This document shows positions 13,714 through 21,844 of a stretch of 22,778 nucleotides of DNA, in pieces. This DNA comes from JANRJY01 sp033763735 (GTDB lineage Bacteria; Bacteroidota; Bacteroidia; Cytophagales; UBA9547). Location of the stretch: NCBI GenBank assembly GCA_033763735.1, contig JANRJY010000054.1, forward strand, positions 1-22,778, read 5' to 3'. Numbering within the stretch: the stretch's first letter is position 1; the number at the start of each line of letters is the position of its first letter. The notes beneath the pieces are model-generated. The model made no database searches. It saw only the letters and a program-made list of their open reading frames with translations, and had not been told where the DNA came from. A program made the position numbers and the translations under genes.

Positions 13714-15171
13714 CTAATTCAATACCAGCGAATCAGCATTTATAGCTACAAAATCACTTTTTGGACTTTCACAAACGCTGCATACAAAAGTATCGGGTAA
13801 TTTTTCAAAACTAATATCCGGAGGAATATTATTAAAAGAATCACCAATTCGTGAATCATAAACAGATTGACAATGTTGGCATTGATACACCATAAAATTG
13901 GTTTTTAGCGGAGGCGTTTTGATTTCGTCTTTTACAACTACCAATTCAATTTCGTTCAGTTTAGAGTAGTACAATTTGCATAATTCTATTAGTTTTTTGG
14001 GCACTTGCCACAAATCCAATTTCATGGCAAATGCAGTTTTTTGTAAACTATTGGGGTTGAAATTTTCGGAGTAAAAAATATTGTATTTAAAGAAAAAACT
14101 AAAGTTGCCAAGTTTTATAACCGGCGTTCTTTGAATGATAATAGATGCAGGTATGGATTTGTTTTTGTTCAAATTTAGTCCAAACACCAAGCCAAAGGTA
14201 CGTGCGTCAATTTTGTCAATGGCCGAGATAAAATATTGTTTCAGTTCAAGCTCATCACTATTGATATCTTCAACAATCCAATTTAAATCGGTGATGGAAT
14301 GCCTCAAATTGATACCATGTTTTCCCAATAGTTTTTCGAAGTGAATTCGATCGGATTGATTAATCCCTTTAATAATAAAGGTACGCCATGGAGTGATACA
14401 TAACTGTCCAATATTCAGGTTGATGCAGAGCGCACATAGTTCATGAATAAATGGAATGGGTAATAAATAATCTCTACGGTATATACCAAGCCAAAACTTG
14501 TCACCGTATTTGTTCATTCCTTCATAATAGGGAAATGAATATCGAGGAATCGAAAGTTCTTTATGGATTTCTTCAAATAGATAGGTGGTGTTTGTATTAA
14601 TAAGATCCATTAGCTGTTTTGAGTCTTGAATTTTATTATTCAAATACAATTCTTCAATTTCTCTGCAAATTTTTGGAATGTCAGTTGTGTAAATGAGCCT
14701 ATCCCATCGAACAAAATTTTCACTTTCTTCAAAATTGATGTACAAATACCAATATTGGTAGGTGGGAGACGAAATGAAATTAAGTTGACTTTGAAATAAT
14801 GGTACAAGTGATTGACCAATATCGCAAATGCTAATTTTGAGCTTGGGTGCAAAGTCAAATAGGTCAAAAATATCTTTATAAATGCCTTCGGTCAACCAAA
14901 TATCGTTCGAAAAAATACCTTCAGCTGGGTAGGAGCTAACAATATTTGGGTGGTGGTCAGCATCCAACTCAAAGTCAATATTTGATTCATTAATAATGGA
15001 AACAAATTCTTCCAGATTTTCACGATGAACATTAAAAAAAATCTCTTGTCGAGGACCTAAATTAATATGTTTTACATCAGCTTTGAATGCCATTTCAACC
15101 ATTGATTTGAGCTTCAATGGTGTAGTGATTCCACCTAATGCATTTAGTTTTATGACATGATTGTGTTTCAC
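13714..15171 (-). CDS. Siroheme-reductase-like protein with C-terminal rubredoxin domain
   Basis: 485 residues from GTG 15171. Two NiR/SiR ferredoxin-like half-domains can be recognised: INLGPRQEIFF (36-46) and LCITPWRTFIIKGI (257-270), matching the (R/T)PRQ-type strands of nitrite/sulfite reductases. After the first, NIVSSYPAEGIFSND and KLKISICDIGQS align by eye with the siroheme/4Fe-4S domain. The C-x5-C and C-x3-C cluster ligands are absent; cysteines before 430 are only 116, 169, 246, 249, 258 and 398. The C-terminus is a full rubredoxin: Cys431, Cys434, Cys464, Cys467 (YQCQHC...FVCSVC). It lies 13 bases after the nitrate reductase gene. It may carry electrons or be a divergent nitrite reductase; catalysis is uncertain. 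Confidence 0.8.
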   Translation of the reverse strand: MKHNHVIKLNALGGITTPLKLKSMVEMAFKADVKHINLGPRQEIFFNVHRENLEEFVSIINESNIDFELDADHHPNIVSSYPAEGIFSNDIWLTEGIYKDIFDLFDFAPKLKISICDIGQSLVPLFQSQLNFISSPTYQYWYLYINFEESENFVRWDRLIYTTDIPKICREIEELYLNNKIQDSKQLMDLINTNTTYLFEEIHKELSIPRYSFPYYEGMNKYGDKFWLGIYRRDYLLPIPFIHELCALCINLNIGQLCITPWRTFIIKGINQSDRIHFEKLLGKHGINLRHSITDLNWIVEDINSDELELKQYFISAIDKIDARTFGLVFGLNLNKNKSIPASIIIQRTPVIKLGNFSFFFKYNIFYSENFNPNSLQKTAFAMKLDLWQVPKKLIELCKLYYSKLNEIELVVVKDEIKTPPLKTNFMVYQCQHCQSVYDSRIGDSFNNIPPDISFEKLPDTFVCSVCESPKSDFVAINADSLVLN

Positions 15172-15184
15172 TTACAGCGATTAT

Positions 15185-18100
15185 TTAAGCGGTTACCAAT
15201 AACTTTTGCATAATTCCTTTGACTTCAGGTCTGCAACTGCCGCAGCCTTGACCGGCACCGGTTTCTAAACAAAGTTTGTCAAAATCTGAGCAGCCTTGTT
15301 TGATTTTATTGATGATATTACCTTCCCCAACACTGTTACATGAACATACTAATTTGCCTATTACAGGCTCAGCTTTTTTATTGCTTCTGAGTAATTCCAA
15401 GCGTTTGTCCGAAAGCTCTATTTTGTTGCTTATCAAATCTTTGAATTCAATAAATTCTGATTTGTCGCCAATGAGTATTGCTCCAACCAATTTGTCATTG
15501 TTGATGATACATTTTTTATAATATCTTTTTGACTTGTCTATAAATACAACTTCCTCAAAATTTGGATCGGAAGAGGGGGCTTCCGGAATGCCAATAGAAC
15601 ATAATTGAAAATCCTCCATTTTCAGAATATTCATAAAAGTAGAACCTGAGTACACAGCACTTAAGTCTCCTTCCAGATATCGGGCGATAATAGTTGCTTG
15701 TTGTTCAGCAGCCGCAGTAATTCCCCACATCATTCCTTTGAATTCGGCAATTTCGCCGGCAGCAAAAATGTTAGGGTCGCTAGTTTGCATATATTCATTG
15801 ACGACAACACCTCTTTTGACTTCGAGTCCTGCGTTTTTGGCAAGTTCAATATTTGGGCTGGTACCTATGGCAAATACAGCGGCAACGCAGTCAATTCTTT
15901 TGCCTGATTTGAGTTTGACAGCTTCCAGGCTTGATTCTCCAATAAATGACTGAACCTCATCGTTGAAAATAAACTTAATTCCCCTGTCTCTCATTTCTTC
16001 AAATAACAAAGTGCTTCCAAGTTCATCCAATTGACGCTCCATTACCCTATCGGTACGATTGACGATAGTGATATTTACGCCAATGGCATTGAGGGAAGAA
16101 GCTAATTCTAATCCTAACAGACCACCACCAACGATAAGCATATTGGAGTTGGGCTGGCAATAAGGTTTAAGATTGTCAGCATCCATACGGGTACGCATAT
16201 TGAATATTCCCTGCATACGACCAATAGGCACATCTTTTGGCATAAATGCTCGGCTACCCATACCCAATATCAAAACATCGTACGTATGCTTTTCGCCATT
16301 TTCGGTGATGATGGTTTTTTCGTCTTTCAGTATTTGGGTAATTAATACATTTCTGTGGACATGAATATCGAAGTCTGGGATTTCCTCGTCTGTCATTTTC
16401 ACCAATTGCTCCCACTTCTGATGACCACTTAAATAATCAGGCAATTGAACCCTATTGTAAAATGGCCAAAACTCTTTGCTGAAGATATGTATTTCGTCTT
16501 CTGAATTTCGAGAACGATATTCTTTCACAAAACCAAAGCATGCCGCTCCGGCACCAACAAATACTATTTTTTGTTTAGGCTTAATGTACTTTGAAACCTG
16601 TACTGCACAGAATTTGAAATCGGGTTCTTTGGAACGTGGGTCCAAAAGTTTATTTGTCAAATTATTTGCCCTTCCAAAGTCGTTATTTAACAATTTGCCC
16701 CAATGCATGGGCAGAAATACTACTCCTTTCTTGATTTCAGTAGTGACTTTAGCTTTCGCTCTTACATCACCTCTTGTGTTAACAATACATACAATGTCAT
16801 TATCATGAATATTTCTTGCTTCGGCATCTTTGGGATGAATTTCTAAAAAAGGTACATCAATGTGTTGTTTTAATTTATTGACCTTGCCTGTTTTGGTCAT
16901 AGTGTGCCATTGATCACGAATGCGACCGGTAGTTAACACGAGAGGGAAATCTTCAGAAATGGATTCAGATAAATTTTCATCAGGAACGGAATGAATCTGT
17001 GCTTTTTGATTTGACGTATAGAATTTTTTGTCTTCAAACAATCGATGTGTGCCTCCGTTCAATGATTGGGTTGGATATGGCCATTGTACCGTTCCTTTTG
17101 ATTGAAGTGTATGATAACTTAGCCCACTGATATCAATATTGGTCCCTTTTGTAATTTTTGCGTATTCATCAAATACCTGGGCAGAACCGCTGTAACCAAA
17201 TGCATCTCCGAAACCCATTTTTATGGCAAATTTTTGAATTATTTCAGTGTCAGGAAGTGCTTCGCCAGGGGCATCGACAATTTTGTTGAGATATGAAATT
17301 CTTCTTTCAGAATTGGTCATGGTCCCTTCTTTTTCAGCCCATGAAGCAGCAGGAAGGATAACATCGGCAAACTTAGTTGTGTCAGACAGCCAAGACGAAT
17401 CCTGAACTACCACGAATTTTGCATTTTTAAGCGCCTCTTCCGCTTTTCTGACGTCAGGTAAACTCACCAACGGATTTGTGCACACGATCCATATTGCTTT
17501 CATCCGACCATCGGCCAAAGCGTCAAACATTTCTGTAGCCGTTAATCCGGGTTTAGGCGCAATTTTGACAGGACTATTCCAAAACTGTTCTACCTCCGTA
17601 CGATGCTCCGGTTTTGAAAGGTCACGATGAGCAGGTAGCAAATTTGCCAGTCCGCCTACTTCTCTTCCTCCCATTGCATTGGGTTGACCGGTAAGTGAGA
17701 AGGGTCCGGAACCCGGTTTACCTATATGACCTGTTATCAGGTTAAGGTTTATTAAACTCAAATTTTTGTTTACGCCTATCACAGATTGATTCAATCCCAT
17801 GGTCCACATGGTCAAAAATCCCTGTGATCGACTGATATATGTAGCTGCCCATTGAATGTCTTCGGCTTTGATGCCACAAATGGAAGCACTTTCTTTAAGA
17901 GTTCTTTTAAAAACGGTTTCTTTATATATCTCAAATCCATCAGTATGGTTATTGATAAATTCGAGGTCAATTGCTTCTTTTTCAATAAGTAGACGGCCTA
18001 TCGCATGAAATAGAACAATATCTGTTCCCGGATTGATTTGTAAGTGCAAATCAGCCATGGCTGCTGTTTGAGTTTTGCGAGGGTCAACAACAATAATTTT

Positions 18101-18703
18101 TACATCTGGGTTGGCTTTTTTGTGTGCTTCTACTCTTCTCCAGATAATAGGGTGGCACCAAGCTGGATTGGCTCCGGCAACAAAAAAAGTATCTGCAAGT
18201 TCAATATCTTCATAGCATACAGGAACTGAATCTTCACCCAGACTTAGTTTGTAGCCGACGACAGCTGAACTCATACAAAGTCTGGAGTTTGTATCGATAT
18301 TATTTGAACCAATAAATCCCTTAATTAGTTTGTTTATAATATAATACTCTTCAGTCAGGCATTGTCCTGAAACATAAAACCCAACAGAGTCGGGTCCATA
18401 TTTTTCAATGAATGTTTTGAAAACAGCTACGGTTCGGTCCAAAGCCTGATCCCAACTTACTCTTTGCCTTTGCTGATTCCGGTTCCAGCGCATTTCCGGA
18501 TAAAATATTCTATCAGAATGATCCATCACGGTATAGTGAAGATTCATTCCTTTGCTGCAAAGCATACCTTTGTTCGCAGGGTTATCTTTATCTCCTTTTA
18601 ATGATATTTTATTGTTAGATTCTTTGGTAACCTCAATACCACAACCCACCCCGCAATACGAGCAGGTTGTTTTGAACGTTTTTGATTTGCTTGAAGGTTC
18701 CAA
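15185..18703 (-). CDS. nasA: Single-chain assimilatory nitrate reductase: NasA fused to NirB-type FAD/NAD(P)H module and BFD [2Fe-2S] domain
   Basis: 1172 residues. Residues 1-705 are a NasA-type bis-MGD reductase: N-terminal [4Fe-4S] cysteines 14, 17, 21 and 49 (CSYCGVGC, MLCSKG), the likely Mo ligand Cys143 in SRLCMSSAVVG, GQPNAMGGREVGG (339-351), and a C-terminal dinucleotide-binding barrel (TTGRIRDQWHTMTKTGK). About 711-1090 is a NirB/NasB-like flavoprotein with an FAD motif GAGAAC (717-722), an NAD(P)H motif GGGLLG (859-864), and a closing IFAAGE. Residues 1120-1157 form a BFD-like [2Fe-2S] domain (Cys1120, 1122, 1154, 1157). Electrons would run NADH, FAD, Fe-S, Mo to nitrate in the cytoplasm. 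The start is TTG 18703: an in-frame stop lies just upstream and the first ATG is past the Fe-S cysteines. Confidence 0.93.
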   Translation of the reverse strand: MEPSSKSKTFKTTCSYCGVGCGIEVTKESNNKISLKGDKDNPANKGMLCSKGMNLHYTVMDHSDRIFYPEMRWNRNQQRQRVSWDQALDRTVAVFKTFIEKYGPDSVGFYVSGQCLTEEYYIINKLIKGFIGSNNIDTNSRLCMSSAVVGYKLSLGEDSVPVCYEDIELADTFFVAGANPAWCHPIIWRRVEAHKKANPDVKIIVVDPRKTQTAAMADLHLQINPGTDIVLFHAIGRLLIEKEAIDLEFINNHTDGFEIYKETVFKRTLKESASICGIKAEDIQWAATYISRSQGFLTMWTMGLNQSVIGVNKNLSLINLNLITGHIGKPGSGPFSLTGQPNAMGGREVGGLANLLPAHRDLSKPEHRTEVEQFWNSPVKIAPKPGLTATEMFDALADGRMKAIWIVCTNPLVSLPDVRKAEEALKNAKFVVVQDSSWLSDTTKFADVILPAASWAEKEGTMTNSERRISYLNKIVDAPGEALPDTEIIQKFAIKMGFGDAFGYSGSAQVFDEYAKITKGTNIDISGLSYHTLQSKGTVQWPYPTQSLNGGTHRLFEDKKFYTSNQKAQIHSVPDENLSESISEDFPLVLTTGRIRDQWHTMTKTGKVNKLKQHIDVPFLEIHPKDAEARNIHDNDIVCIVNTRGDVRAKAKVTTEIKKGVVFLPMHWGKLLNNDFGRANNLTNKLLDPRSKEPDFKFCAVQVSKYIKPKQKIVFVGAGAACFGFVKEYRSRNSEDEIHIFSKEFWPFYNRVQLPDYLSGHQKWEQLVKMTDEEIPDFDIHVHRNVLITQILKDEKTIITENGEKHTYDVLILGMGSRAFMPKDVPIGRMQGIFNMRTRMDADNLKPYCQPNSNMLIVGGGLLGLELASSLNAIGVNITIVNRTDRVMERQLDELGSTLLFEEMRDRGIKFIFNDEVQSFIGESSLEAVKLKSGKRIDCVAAVFAIGTSPNIELAKNAGLEVKRGVVVNEYMQTSDPNIFAAGEIAEFKGMMWGITAAAEQQATIIARYLEGDLSAVYSGSTFMNILKMEDFQLCSIGIPEAPSSDPNFEEVVFIDKSKRYYKKCIINNDKLVGAILIGDKSEFIEFKDLISNKIELSDKRLELLRSNKKAEPVIGKLVCSCNSVGEGNIINKIKQGCSDFDKLCLETGAGQGCGSCRPEVKGIMQKLLVTA

Positions 18704-18714
18704 AGCTCAAAATA

Positions 18715-19563
18715 TTAATCTTCAATAGAGAATTTGCTATGCAACAATTGCATCAAACGGTCATGTGTATCCATGTAAGCAGGATCATGAATGATGTCTT
18801 TTTTGTTTCTTGGTCTACTCAAAGGAATGTCAACTATTTCTTTGATGGTTGCAGCAGGTCCATTGTTCATTACAACTACTTTGTCTGAAAGGAAAATAGC
18901 TTCGTCAATATCATGAGTTACGATAACGATTGTCTTGTTGCGATTGTCCAAATTCCAAAGTTTCAATAATTCTATTTGCATCTCACCTTTTGTAAGGGCA
19001 TCCAGAGCGCCAAATGGTTCGTCCAAAAGCAATATGCTTGGATTGATAGCGAAAGCGCGTGCAATGGCAGTTCTTTGCTTCATCCCACCCGAAAGTTGTC
19101 CGGGAAGTTTGTCTTTATGATCAAATAGCTTAACCATTTTCAGGTATTCAATCACTATTTTCTTTTTTTCTAATTTGGTTTTGTCCTTCATTACGCTGTC
19201 AACCGCTTCGAATATATTTTCATTAACAGTGAGCCAAGGAAGTAAAGAATAGTTTTGAAACACAATTCCTCTGTCAGGTCCGGGCCCTTTGACTACTTTG
19301 TCATTGGCTATTACTTGACCGGAAGTAGGCTTAACCATTCCACTTATTGTATTCATCAACGTTGATTTACCACAGCCTGAATGACCAATAAGTGCTACAA
19401 TTTCTCCTTTTTTAATTTCCAGGGAAATATCTTTTACTGCAGTATATATGCCTTTTGGCGTATCGAAGCTGATACTGACATTTTGGATATCAATAGCAAT
19501 AGGTTTAGGGATTTTGTGGAATTCGTTAGAACTATCTATTAAAATTTCAGTTTGAGTTTTCAT
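18715..19563 (-). CDS. nrtD: ABC transporter ATP-binding protein, nitrate type (NrtC/D-like)
   Basis: ATPase of the nitrate importer. 282 residues from ATG 19563; a TTG three codons upstream is less likely. Walker A GHSGCGKST (60-68), Q-loop in VFQNYSLLPW, signature LSGGM (157-161), Walker B ILLLDEPFGALD (Asp181-Glu182), and H-loop IVTHDIDEA are all intact. The sequence VFQNYSLLPWLTVNENI is typical of the nitrate/taurine/sulfonate ATPase group. There is no C-terminal solute-binding extension as in cyanobacterial NrtC, so it is NrtD-like. It lies 26 bases after the permease and 11 bases before the nitrate reductase. Nitrate specificity comes from context and the NrtA homologue. Confidence 0.9.
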   Translation of the reverse strand: MKTQTEILIDSSNEFHKIPKPIAIDIQNVSISFDTPKGIYTAVKDISLEIKKGEIVALIGHSGCGKSTLMNTISGMVKPTSGQVIANDKVVKGPGPDRGIVFQNYSLLPWLTVNENIFEAVDSVMKDKTKLEKKKIVIEYLKMVKLFDHKDKLPGQLSGGMKQRTAIARAFAINPSILLLDEPFGALDALTKGEMQIELLKLWNLDNRNKTIVIVTHDIDEAIFLSDKVVVMNNGPAATIKEIVDIPLSRPRNKKDIIHDPAYMDTHDRLMQLLHSKFSIED

Positions 19564-19589
19564 GGTTTCCAATATTTAGTGTTACTTAA

Positions 19590-20390
19590 TTATGTGTATG
19601 AGAATCTTTTTTGAAGGGCGTTGAAACCTTTATCTAAGGCAAGTCCAACTAATCCAATGATAAATATTGCAAGGATTACTTTTTCTAAAGAACCGCCATT
19701 GTAGCTGTCCCACACAAAGAAGCCAATTCCCAGACCGCCCGACAACATTTCGCCGGCAACGATTACCATCCACGCAACGCCTATGCTCAATCGCAAACCA
19801 GTGATAATGTGCGAAAGAGAATAAGGAATCATAATTTTGGTTACATATCTCCATGTTGAAAATCCGAATGCTTTACCTACATTTTTATGGTCAGCCGGAA
19901 TGGATGCCACGCCTACAGCAGTATTGATAAGTGTCGGCCATAGGGAAGTGATGAAAATCATAAATATGGTTGCCCCTCCGGCATCTTTCATGGCAATCAT
20001 ACCTAATGGGAACCAAGCAAGTGGAGAAACAGGTCTTAATATTTGAACAATTGGATTTAACAAATTCATTGCCACCGATGAAGAACCCATAATAAAACCA
20101 ATTGGAATGGCAAACAAACTACCAATCAAAAAGCCTGTAAATACCCTTAAAAGTGAGCTCCAAAGTGTAATCAAAATTCCTTTATACCCTGGGTCTTCCG
20201 GATTATTATAGAAAGGATCAGAGTCAATAAACAATTCCTGAATAGCAAGTAATCCTGCATCGGGTCCGGGAATATCACCTTTTGTCTGCAAATGAATAAG
20301 CTGCCAAAAGGCGATTAATACTAATATACTTCCGATAAAGTAGATAAAAGGTGCGATTTTTAGCCAGGTCCATTTTAGTGATTGTGCCAT
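19590..20390 (-). CDS. nrtB: ABC transporter permease, nitrate type (NrtB-like)
   Basis: Inner-membrane permease of the importer, 266 residues, ATG at 20390. An N-terminal helix (about 13-32) is followed by a periplasmic segment and a five-helix binding-protein-dependent transport domain. The ATPase-coupling EAA-like loop is GKAFGFSTWRYVTKIMIPYS (about 167-186). The segments RPVSPLAWFPLGMI and GEMLSGGLGIGFFVWDSYN are strong NrtB/CmpB signatures. It probably forms a homodimer with the ATPase encoded next. It is preceded by a 192-base repeat-rich gap after the nrtA gene, the longest gap in this operon. Confidence 0.92.
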   Translation of the reverse strand: MAQSLKWTWLKIAPFIYFIGSILVLIAFWQLIHLQTKGDIPGPDAGLLAIQELFIDSDPFYNNPEDPGYKGILITLWSSLLRVFTGFLIGSLFAIPIGFIMGSSSVAMNLLNPIVQILRPVSPLAWFPLGMIAMKDAGGATIFMIFITSLWPTLINTAVGVASIPADHKNVGKAFGFSTWRYVTKIMIPYSLSHIITGLRLSIGVAWMVIVAGEMLSGGLGIGFFVWDSYNGGSLEKVILAIFIIGLVGLALDKGFNALQKRFSYT

Positions 20391-20582
20391 GTCGGTAAGG
20401 GTTAATGGTTATTGAGTTGAAAGTTATTAAGTTGATGGTTATTGAGTTATTAAGTTGAAAGTAAATGAGTAATGAGCTTTGGTTTAAATTTGGTAAGCTA
20501 TTTAATGATATACTTATTTAATCGTTACTCATTACTCATTAATAATTAATTATTAATTATTAATTATGTATTACCCATTATT
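20391..20582. repeat. Repeat-rich intergenic gap between nrtA- and nrtB-like genes
   Basis: 192 bases without a gene. A direct repeat atggttattgagtt occurs at 20405-20418 and 20435-20448. A 13-base perfect inverted repeat, aatgagtaatgag (20464-20476) with ctcattactcatt (20528-20540), could form a hairpin with a 51-base loop. After it come tandem taattatt units (20540-20570). The ttactcatta word is shared with the gap at 1900-2014. On the minus strand this lies in the mRNA leader of nrtB, so a stem-loop here could protect or stop the upstream transcript; that is inference. Confidence 0.5.
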
Positions 20583-21812
20583 TTATCGTTTACATTTGCT
20601 TAAGTAATCAGCTGGGTTTGTTGCATCAAATGTGACCGGATCCATTTTTATGGCGAATGGTTTCATGTCATCAGTAGCTAATGGAACATTCATTTCTTTT
20701 GCTACTTCGGCATACAAATCGTCCATTATCAAATTATCCGCAATTTTTGCATAATCTGCAGGCATTTCTTTGAGGTATCCAAAGCGAACATATTGTGCCA
20801 TGAACCATATTCCGTGAGCTTTACGAGGCATATTTACAAATCCGTTATTGTAAAATTTCATAAAATCATCTTTGTAATTGGTAACACCCAAGTCACATCC
20901 AATATCATTTTTGCCCATTAATCGAGCTTCAACTACCGGCAATTGAGCTTTTGCATTTACATATCTCACATCTGCAATAATGGAAGCTACTTCTTTACGA
21001 TTTTTCATATTGTCAATGTACTGGCTGGCTTCTATAATGGCTTTCATTACTTTTTTAAGATCTTCGCGTCTTTTAGCTGCAAAATCTTTGTTTAGTACCA
21101 ACGCTTTTTCCGGATGATCTTTCCAAATATCTTGAGAAGCGCAATGCGTAAAACCAACACCTGTTGCTGCAGCTACTCCATTCCAGGGTTCGCCTACGCA
21201 ATAGCCCTCCATATTATCTACTCTCATGTTTGCAACCATTTGTGGTGGAGGAATGGTAATGATACCCACACTTTTCATGTTGATTCCTGCGTATGCAAGC
21301 CACACTCTCAACCACAAATCATGTGTGCCACCTGGGAAGGTCATGGCGAATGTTACATCTTTCTTTGCTTGCAACGTTTTTACTCCATTTGGAACATTTT
21401 TGTAATCGCGCGAACCGACAACACCGCATAGATCTTTGGTAAGCGTGATTCCTTGACCATTGTTATTAAGAATCATCGCAATTTTCATTTCTGAGCCTTC
21501 TTTGCCACCCACACCTGTGTAAACAGAGAAAGGCATACCGAATAAGCAATGCGCACCGTCTAGTTCACCGGTTAATATTTTGTCACGAACATTTGCCCAG
21601 CTTGCTTCTTTGCTCAATACAACGTCAACGCCATATTTTTTGAAGAATCCTTTTTCTTTGGCTATCACTAATGGAGCACAATCAGTAAGCGGTATAAACC
21701 CCAACTTTATGGGTTCGCCTTGGGCATTAGCCAACTGTACAAAGCAGATGACGCTTGCTATTCCCACTATTAGGGTAGTTTTGATGAAATTTGAAGCAAA
21801 TATCTTTTTCAT
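20583..21812 (-). CDS. nrtA: Nitrate ABC transporter substrate-binding protein (NrtA/CmpA-like)
   Basis: Periplasmic binding protein of 409 residues from ATG 21812. The start is chosen because it begins a clear signal peptide (MKKIFASNFIKTTLIVGI...VQLANA, cleavage after residue 30). An upstream extension to 21914 overlaps the porin gene and reads as nonsense. The mature start GEPIKLGFIPLTDCAPLVIAKEKGFFKKYG is the NrtA/CmpA signature; later motifs include FPGGTHDLWLRVWLAYAGI and the MRVDNMEGYCVGEPWN ligand region, both typical for nitrate/bicarbonate receptors. There is no lipobox cysteine, so it is probably soluble in the periplasm rather than lipid-anchored. It lies 32 bases after the porin gene. 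Confidence 0.94.
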   Translation of the reverse strand: MKKIFASNFIKTTLIVGIASVICFVQLANAQGEPIKLGFIPLTDCAPLVIAKEKGFFKKYGVDVVLSKEASWANVRDKILTGELDGAHCLFGMPFSVYTGVGGKEGSEMKIAMILNNNGQGITLTKDLCGVVGSRDYKNVPNGVKTLQAKKDVTFAMTFPGGTHDLWLRVWLAYAGINMKSVGIITIPPPQMVANMRVDNMEGYCVGEPWNGVAAATGVGFTHCASQDIWKDHPEKALVLNKDFAAKRREDLKKVMKAIIEASQYIDNMKNRKEVASIIADVRYVNAKAQLPVVEARLMGKNDIGCDLGVTNYKDDFMKFYNNGFVNMPRKAHGIWFMAQYVRFGYLKEMPADYAKIADNLIMDDLYAEVAKEMNVPLATDDMKPFAIKMDPVTFDATNPADYLSKCKR

Positions 21813-21844
21813 TTTATTTATTGGTTTTAAGGTTAATGGTTGGT

